NCBI GenBank assembly: GCA_030638325.1
Contig: DAOWEV010000168.1
Location: 1 to 20,436 of the forward strand
Direction of reading: 5' to 3'
Source of the DNA: Bacteroidales bacterium
GTDB taxonomy: Bacteria > Bacteroidota > Bacteroidia > Bacteroidales > JAGOPY01
Length of the DNA: 20,436 nucleotides
In this document: positions 15,384 to 20,436 of the stretch, one piece after another
Numbering within the stretch: position 1 is the first letter of the stretch
Layout: each line of letters starts with the position of its first letter
Program-made: the position numbers and the translations under genes
The notes under the pieces: generated by a model
What the model saw: the letters and a program-made list of their open reading frames with translations, nothing else
Database searches by the model: none
What the model was told of the DNA's origin: nothing

Positions 15384-16220
15384 TCAAATTTTCAAATTAA
15401 CAAAGCTTGCAACAGTCCAGTTGTTCAGAGATTGTGAAGCTACAAACTTCAAGCCATGCTCGCCGGCTTTTGCAATAATTTGTTGAATGTCCTCCTGATA
15501 AAATCCGCTTAAAATCAATTCACCGCCTGCATCCAGGGTCGAAGCATATTTTGGGATGTCCTTTAACAGAACATTTCTGTTGATGTTTGCCAGTACTATA
15601 TCGAAACTGAGGCTGCGAAGAGTCTCTGCGCCACCATATAATACTTCCACACCCTGAGATTTGTTCAACTTAATATTATCGATGGCATTCTGATAAGCCC
15701 ATTCGTCATTGTCGATGGCAATAACGCTCTGAGCGCCACATTTATTGGCCAGGATTGCAAGTACAGCCGTACCGCAACCCATATCAAGCACCTTTCTTCC
15801 TTTAATATCCATATTCAATATGGTCTCGATCATGAGGGCAGTAGTCTCATGATGAGCCGTACCGAATGACATTCGGGGCTCAATAATAATCTGGATGTCA
15901 AAATTTTGATCAGGGGGATGGAAAGGGGCCCTGATATAACATTTCCCGGCAATGGCCACCGGGTTATAGGCACTTTCCCATTCGGCATTCCAGTTCCGCT
16001 CAGTTATAATTTTCCAGGATACCTTAATATGCTTAGCTGCAGGCAGCAAGCCCGGATCTTTCAACACCTTCTCATCAAAGTTATGCATCCCTGCATAAGC
16101 CAGGAGGGCATCTGCTTCTTCTACAAAACTCTGAAAGCCTTTTTTCAGCAACCAGGCTGTCAGTAGGCTCTTATCATCTTCACTCAATACGCCTTCAAAT
16201 CTTACTTCAGCATAATCCAT
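15384..16220 (-). CDS. prmA: Ribosomal protein L11 methyltransferase
   Basis: SAM-dependent enzyme that trimethylates amino groups of ribosomal protein L11. The 278 residues hold the family block RNWNAEWESAYNPV at 75-88, the SFGTAHHETT block at 118-127, SAM-binding motif I (VLDMGCGTAVLA at 144-155), an acidic end of strand 2 (AIDND at 168-172) and the ANINRNVL motif at 211-218, which corresponds to the catalytic-site motif of class I N-methyltransferases. Length is near the roughly 290 residues of the E. coli protein. It follows tpiA by 29 bp, an order I recall from other Bacteroidota, and is followed after 18 bp by the large secreted protein. Its last codons lie in an AT-rich stretch with repeated TTTCAAAT/TCTCAAAT elements that continues into the gap. 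Confidence 0.95.
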   Translation of the reverse strand: MDYAEVRFEGVLSEDDKSLLTAWLLKKGFQSFVEEADALLAYAGMHNFDEKVLKDPGLLPAAKHIKVSWKIITERNWNAEWESAYNPVAIAGKCYIRAPFHPPDQNFDIQIIIEPRMSFGTAHHETTALMIETILNMDIKGRKVLDMGCGTAVLAILANKCGAQSVIAIDNDEWAYQNAIDNIKLNKSQGVEVLYGGAETLRSLSFDIVLANINRNVLLKDIPKYASTLDAGGELILSGFYQEDIQQIIAKAGEHGLKFVASQSLNNWTVASFVNLKI

Positions 16221-16249
16221 TGGCAGGGCAGGTATCTTGAGATAATTTA

Positions 16250-17017
16250 TTAATTGTGAAAAGATCTGACGATTGACATAAACTCGCCAGGTTTCAGGGA
16301 AGCTCCTCCAATCAGGCCTCCATCCACATCAGGGTTGGCAAACAAGTCTGCCGCATTTTTCGAATTACAACTACCGCCGTAAAGAATGGTTGTTTCATCT
16401 CCGGTGAGGTCATCATACTGATCCCGTACCAGTCCCCGCAGATAAGCATGCATTTCCTGGGCCTGTCCTGATGTGGCCGTCACACCTGTACCTATAGCCC
16501 AAACGGGCTCATATGCTATTACAATCTTTTTAAACACTTCTTTTCTGAGGTGGAACAGGCCTTTCGACAATTGCTCCTGAACCACTTTGAAATGATTTCC
16601 TACCTCCCTTTCATGGAGCTGTTCGCCACAACAAAATATCGGGGTAATACTTTCACTCAACAAGCTGTTCACTTTCTGAGCGATCTGCTCATCAGTTTCA
16701 TTAAAGTATTTCCTGCGCTCCGAATGCCCGGTTATACAATACTCTACATCCATGGAAGCCAGCATCTGTGCGGATATCTCACCTGTGTAGGCGCCTCCTT
16801 CAAATTGGGACACATTCTGAGCCCCCGCACTGACAGGCAGGTCGAGGAGCATGTCGGTGGCAAGCTCCAGGTACAGTGAAGGCGGACAAAGTACCACCTG
16901 TATGTCATCCGGCTTCCCGGCCTTCTCAATATCATCAAGGATCCCGGCTATCAGGTCATCAGCTTCTTCAAAATTATTATTCATTTTCCAGTTTCCTGCT
17001 ACTATTCTCTTTCTCAT
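16250..17017 (-). CDS. tpiA: Triosephosphate isomerase
   Basis: Interconverts dihydroxyacetone phosphate and glyceraldehyde-3-phosphate in glycolysis and gluconeogenesis, as a cytoplasmic dimer. The 255 residues contain all catalytic residues: Asn9 and Lys11 in GNWKMN, His98 in CITGHSERR and Glu170 in AYEPVWAIGTG, followed by the flexible lid AIGTGVTAT, and the phosphate-binding YGGSCN and GGLIGGASL segments near the C terminus. Length is usual. It is the first gene of a close tpiA-prmA-large protein series and is preceded by a 245-bp gap with repeats and hairpins that separates it from the permease gene on the same strand. Confidence 0.97.
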   Translation of the reverse strand: MRKRIVAGNWKMNNNFEEADDLIAGILDDIEKAGKPDDIQVVLCPPSLYLELATDMLLDLPVSAGAQNVSQFEGGAYTGEISAQMLASMDVEYCITGHSERRKYFNETDEQIAQKVNSLLSESITPIFCCGEQLHEREVGNHFKVVQEQLSKGLFHLRKEVFKKIVIAYEPVWAIGTGVTATSGQAQEMHAYLRGLVRDQYDDLTGDETTILYGGSCNSKNAADLFANPDVDGGLIGGASLKPGEFMSIVRSFHN

Positions 17018-17033
17018 AATAAAAGGTATTAAC

Positions 17034-17050
17034 CTGCATTATTCATGCAG
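17034..17050 (-). promoter_or_regulatory. Small hairpin in the tpiA leader
   Basis: CTGCAT and ATGCAG form a 6-bp stem with a 5-nt loop, 17 bp before the tpiA ATG. On the minus strand TACCTTTA between hairpin and ATG resembles a -7 element but is too close to the ATG for a normal leader. Function, if any, is unknown. Confidence 0.3.
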
Positions 17051-17112
17051 AGTTGAAAGTTTATAAAGTTGAAAGTTATAAAGTTATAAAGTTGAAAGTT
17101 GCTAAGTTATAG
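17038..17112 (+). repeat. GTTGAAA/GTTATAAA array with a 24-bp core repeated inverted at 20287-20310
   Basis: After a unique start (ATTATTCATGCAGA), the sequence consists of mixed units GTTGAAA, GTTTATAAA and GTTATAAA, ending in degenerate GTTGCTAA and GTTATAGG. The first 24 bp (17038-17061) recur exactly in inverted orientation at 20287-20310. A shorter inverted stretch of the same units lies at 17188-17216 in the same gap, so arms around 17068-17100 and 17188-17216 can pair around an 87-nt loop. Confidence 0.9.
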
Positions 17113-17187
17113 GGTTTTTATAAAGGCTGATATTAATTTGGATATTTCCAGTGTTAGAGAGCATAATTTTTAAAATCTGCGTATTTC

Positions 17188-17216
17188 CATAACTTTCAAC
17201 TTTATAACTTTCAACT
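17188..17216 (-). repeat. Inverted partner of the GTTGAAA/GTTATAAA array
   Basis: On the minus strand this reads GTTGAAA, GTTATAAA, GTTGAAA, GTTAT, complementary to the units at 17068-17100. It lies between the permease stop and the tpiA start. Confidence 0.85.
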
Positions 17217-17223
17217 AATAACT

Positions 17224-17249
17224 CCTCATTAATTCATGAATAAATGAGG
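17224..17249 (-). terminator. 26-bp near-perfect palindrome after the permease gene
   Basis: CCTCATT and AATGAGG flank the palindrome ATTCATGAAT, with a single A/A mismatch on each side of it. It begins 14 bp after the permease stop codon on the minus strand, the position of a terminator hairpin, but no T run follows. It could equally be a protein binding site. Confidence 0.5.
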
Positions 17250-17262
17250 ATAGGTTAACTGA

Positions 17263-18345
17263 TTAAGCGACCCTGACTCTCGGGTCCAGGTAGCCATATA
17301 TTATGTCGACAAAAATATTAATTAATATCAATATGATAGAGATAAAAAGGACAGCGCCCATCAGTACGGGAAAATCATACTTCTCCAGGGCGTCCACAAT
17401 AGCCACTCCGATTCCTTTCCAGTCAAACACAAATTCCACAAACACGGCCCCGGCCATGAGTGAGGCAAACCAGCCGCTTACTGCAGTGATAACAGGATTT
17501 AATGCATTTCTCAAGGCATGCCTGGTGATCACCCGAAAATTACTGAGCCCCTTTGCTTTTGCTGTCCTGATAAAATCCTGTGACAGCACATCCAGCAGTG
17601 AATTTCGAGTCAGCTCCACAACAATGGCGAGCGGCCTGATACCCAGGGTCAGTGCAGGCAAGATCAGGTTCTTCAGGTCCAGGTACTCCCCCTCTCCGAA
17701 GTCATCCACAGTATAAAGGCTTCCGGTCATATTCAGACCGGTGTAGGAAGCCAGCAGATAGGCGAAAATCCAGGCCATCAGGATGGCTGCAAAAAAGGAA
17801 GGTAAAGACATGCCAAAAACAGATATCATCGTGATAATACGATCTATAATACTATCTTTTTTAATGGCGCTGATGATACCCAGTATTAACCCGATGACAA
17901 ATGCAAAAGATATGGCTGTGAGGGCCAGCAGGACTGTTTTCGGGAAAGCTTCGGCCAGGATGGCGGTTACTTTTCTTTTCGACTGGTATGATCTTCTCAG
18001 GTATGGCTTTTTCAGGATCAGCTTTTTATTTCCGGAAATGTTAAGAACAGATACATAAGGAGCATATTTCTCATCAGAGAGGTACCAGTAATTGCCGGGG
18101 TTCTTAAAGTCGTAAATGGAAAGCGGTGAGAGGTCGTTCAGGAAACCCATGTATTGGATAATGAGCGGCTGATCCAGTCCCAGGTCTTTGTTGATGGCCT
18201 CCACGGATGCGATATCGGCACGCTGCCCCAGCATCATCCGGGCCGGATCGCCCGGCAGGATATTAAACAGCACAAACACCAGGGTGATAACCCCGAGCAG
18301 GACCAGCAGACCATAGGATAAGCGTTTGACAATGAAGCTGAACAT
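17263..18345 (-). CDS. ABC transporter permease, DppB/OppB type
   Basis: Inner membrane permease of the peptide/nickel/opine ABC family. In 360 residues there is a first membrane helix at about 9-30, the family segment PGDPARMMLGQ at 31-41 with LGLDQP at 55-60, a long periplasmic loop to about 133, and five further helices near 136-160, 168-200, 226-246, 285-307 and 326-350. The EAA-type cytoplasmic loop that contacts the ATPase is at 260-281 (RTAKAKGLSN, then ITRHALRNA), and the C terminus LDPRVR is typical. DppB proteins normally work with a second permease, one or two ATPases and a binding protein; none of these is in the window, so the partners must be elsewhere. The start is 14 bp after the DoxX-like stop codon, suggesting co-transcription. 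Confidence 0.93.
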   Translation of the reverse strand: MFSFIVKRLSYGLLVLLGVITLVFVLFNILPGDPARMMLGQRADIASVEAINKDLGLDQPLIIQYMGFLNDLSPLSIYDFKNPGNYWYLSDEKYAPYVSVLNISGNKKLILKKPYLRRSYQSKRKVTAILAEAFPKTVLLALTAISFAFVIGLILGIISAIKKDSIIDRIITMISVFGMSLPSFFAAILMAWIFAYLLASYTGLNMTGSLYTVDDFGEGEYLDLKNLILPALTLGIRPLAIVVELTRNSLLDVLSQDFIRTAKAKGLSNFRVITRHALRNALNPVITAVSGWFASLMAGAVFVEFVFDWKGIGVAIVDALEKYDFPVLMGAVLFISIILILINIFVDIIYGYLDPRVRVA

Positions 18346-18359
18346 GAATGCCGGCTATA

Positions 18360-19472
18360 TTAATTATTCTTTAAGATAAATTCAAGATCTTCAAGTTCAG
18401 GAAAATCATAATAATGCCATTTGTCAATTACGATACCGTCTTTCAGAAGGATCAAACCCGGGTTGGACCTGATCACGGTTTTCAATTCAGTATCATCGGC
18501 ATAATAAAAATCCAGATGAGGATCTACAAAATGTTTATAGGCAATAATCTCTTCTTTGAGGCTTCCTGTCAAAACAATGAACGAATACCCCTGCTCGCTG
18601 AGCTGTATGAAGAGCCTGTTTGCTTTCTTAAATCCTTCCCTGTTGACTGTTTGCAGATCAACAGCCACCAGCAGGAATTGATAATGGGGATTGGCGATGA
18701 CAAACTCCGAAACATCATGGCCTTCCATATCATTGATTACCAGGTTATGGCCTTTCACCACATCGCTATCATCGATCCGCTGGTCCACAAACTCCCATTC
18801 AGAAAGCCATATGGAATCATTCCACGGATAATCCGGCGAGAGGTACTCCCTGACCTCCCCGGTTTCTTTATTACTATAGATCACATAAATTTTAGTTTTA
18901 CCATTATTTTCCGGCATCAGGTCAGCGCCTGCATGCCATTCCCTGAAGTCGATCAATGGGAGGTGATTGTACTGATAAATAGAAAACCCTGTGAATCCGA
19001 CAAATATTATGGTCAGCACAATATTCTGCAGGGGCACCGGGGCGGGAGTCCGGAATTTATCCCTGTAAAAAAAGATGATAAAAACAAAAAAGATGAGTAT
19101 CACATTTTTATAAAATGTCTGCCAGTTCGTAAGTGCGATGGCATCTCCGAAACAACCGCAATTCGGCACCGGTTCATATATGGCATCATATAAGGTAAGG
19201 CCGGTAAAATAGATCATCACTAAGAGCAGTATCCATGACAGCTGTTTCAACCTGAAATTGAGAAGCAGGGCCATTCCCAGGAAAAACTCGAGGGCGCAAA
19301 GAAAAACCGAAAGCCACAGGGTAAACGGAAGCGCCCATTCCCAGCCGTAAGCGATTAGATAATCTTCAATCCTGTAAGCCGTACCCAAGGGATCCACACC
19401 CTTCACAAATCCCGAGAACACAAATACCACTCCCACGAATATCCGGCTAAAATTCCTTGTTTTCCTCATCAT
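18360..19472 (-). CDS. MauE/DoxX-like membrane protein with thioredoxin-like C-terminal domain
   Basis: The N-terminal half has about five membrane helices (near 9-25, 48-72, 78-96, 120-137, 150-166), with SGFVKGVDPLGTAYRIEDYL at 20-39 and NCGCFGD at 104-110, the marks of the MauE/DoxX-type redox membrane family. The soluble part from about 185 to 370 looks thioredoxin-like: IVLTGSLKEEI, FYYADDTELKTV and a NPGLILLKDG segment that fits the cis-proline region. It has no CXXC, so it is unlikely to be an ordinary disulfide reductase; the paired Cys in NCGCFG are the visible redox candidates. It lies between DUF1599 and the permease, and I recall the order DUF1599, DoxX-like, tpiA from other Bacteroidota. 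Two Met codons (19472 and 19469) are possible starts. The whole upstream gap is heptamer repeat, with no ribosome binding site at normal distance. Confidence 0.85.
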   Translation of the reverse strand: MMRKTRNFSRIFVGVVFVFSGFVKGVDPLGTAYRIEDYLIAYGWEWALPFTLWLSVFLCALEFFLGMALLLNFRLKQLSWILLLVMIYFTGLTLYDAIYEPVPNCGCFGDAIALTNWQTFYKNVILIFFVFIIFFYRDKFRTPAPVPLQNIVLTIIFVGFTGFSIYQYNHLPLIDFREWHAGADLMPENNGKTKIYVIYSNKETGEVREYLSPDYPWNDSIWLSEWEFVDQRIDDSDVVKGHNLVINDMEGHDVSEFVIANPHYQFLLVAVDLQTVNREGFKKANRLFIQLSEQGYSFIVLTGSLKEEIIAYKHFVDPHLDFYYADDTELKTVIRSNPGLILLKDGIVIDKWHYYDFPELEDLEFILKNN

Positions 19473-20157
<685 letters not shown>

Positions 20158-20228
20158 AATTATACTTATTTTCTGAGGATCAACCCGGTTTCACTCATCA
20201 ATTATCTTTCCAGATTAAGTACTTTTCT

Positions 20229-20240
20229 CGAAAGCTTTCG
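20229..20240. other. 12-bp palindrome CGAAAGCTTTCG upstream of DUF1599
   Basis: Perfectly self-complementary and extendable by 3 bp on each side with one G/T position. It lies 72 bp before the DUF1599 start in a gap that probably serves divergent genes. It could be a binding site or a small hairpin; there is no further support. Confidence 0.3.
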
Positions 20241-20264
20241 GGATTGGTTCATACTATCAATGTA

Positions 20265-20310
20265 CTTTATAACTTTATAAACTTTCAACTTTCAACTCTG
20301 CATGAATAAT
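20265..20310 (-). repeat. Inverted copy of the 17038 repeat
   Basis: On the minus strand it starts ATTATTCATGCAGA and continues with GTTGAAA x2, GTTTATAAA and GTTATAAA units. The first 24 bp (20287-20310) are identical to 17038-17061 in opposite orientation; beyond that, only the units are shared, in a different order. The remaining sequence from 20311 to the window end is AT-rich and shows no supported gene. Confidence 0.9.
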
Positions 20311-20436
20311 AACGTTATTTTTGATAATTATTTTTAATCCTATCAAAGTTGTGTTAAAACAGAGCGATAAAAGTACATCATTTTCCGGTAAAAAAACGCT
20401 GGATTGCAATGGTAAAATTTTAAATCTTGAAACACC

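Noticed and set aside
20316..20323. TATTTTTG as a plus-strand promoter for a gene beyond the right edge
   Set aside because: The motif is frequent by chance in AT-rich DNA and no start codon with an open frame follows in the window.
20396..20436. Start of a further plus-strand gene at the ATG at 20409
   Set aside because: The frame stops after four codons (ATG GTA AAA TTT TAA).

Overview
The window reads as a chromosomal segment of a member of the Bacteroidota, most likely Bacteroidales-like. The grounds are the protein families present (DUF1599, a MauE/DoxX-thioredoxin-like protein next to tpiA, GH109, DUF2891, a PKD protein), -7 elements of the type TAnnTTTG in front of two genes, and few Shine-Dalgarno sequences. 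No rRNA, tRNA, CRISPR, transposase or phage gene was seen.

Left part (1-9365): the end of a small PKD-domain protein, then ppdK (pyruvate phosphate dikinase, +). A GH109-type Gfo/Idh/MocA glycosidase (-) converges on it. Next come pckA (ATP-dependent PEP carboxykinase, +), a DUF2891 protein (+) and a DUF299 PPDK/PEP-synthetase regulatory protein (+). Two enzymes that make or use PEP, plus the kinase/phosphorylase that should switch PPDK on and off, lie within 9 kb, so this is a PEP-pyruvate-oxaloacetate node locus.

Right part (9575-20157), all on the minus strand: DUF1599 - MauE/DoxX-like - DppB-type ABC permease - tpiA - prmA - a 1492-residue secreted protein of unknown function - dnaN. Spacing is 12-29 bp between permease and DoxX-like, tpiA and prmA, and prmA and the large protein, which suggests operon-like transcription. 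The convergent gap between the two halves (9366-9574) holds a perfect GC-rich palindrome that looks like a bidirectional terminator.

The most unusual content is between the genes. Most gaps are filled with short tandem repeats, and the unit differs from gap to gap: 7 bp x18 in the ppdK leader; 8 bp x24, then 8 bp x5, then 7 bp x4 between ppdK and the GH109 gene; a 9-bp G/C-skewed composite, then 8 bp x4, before pckA; 14 bp x5 between pckA and DUF2891; the 9-bp composite again, inverted, before the regulator; GTTGAAA/GTTATAAA units around tpiA; and a 7-bp register filling the whole gap between DUF1599 and the DoxX-like gene. Several arrays run into stop codons. Two gene blocks (pckA-DUF2891 and DUF1599-DoxX-permease) are bracketed by inverted copies of such repeats. 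The three gaps longer than 300 bp (354-682, 3449-3760, 5162-5476) consist largely of these arrays plus short AT-rich sequence.
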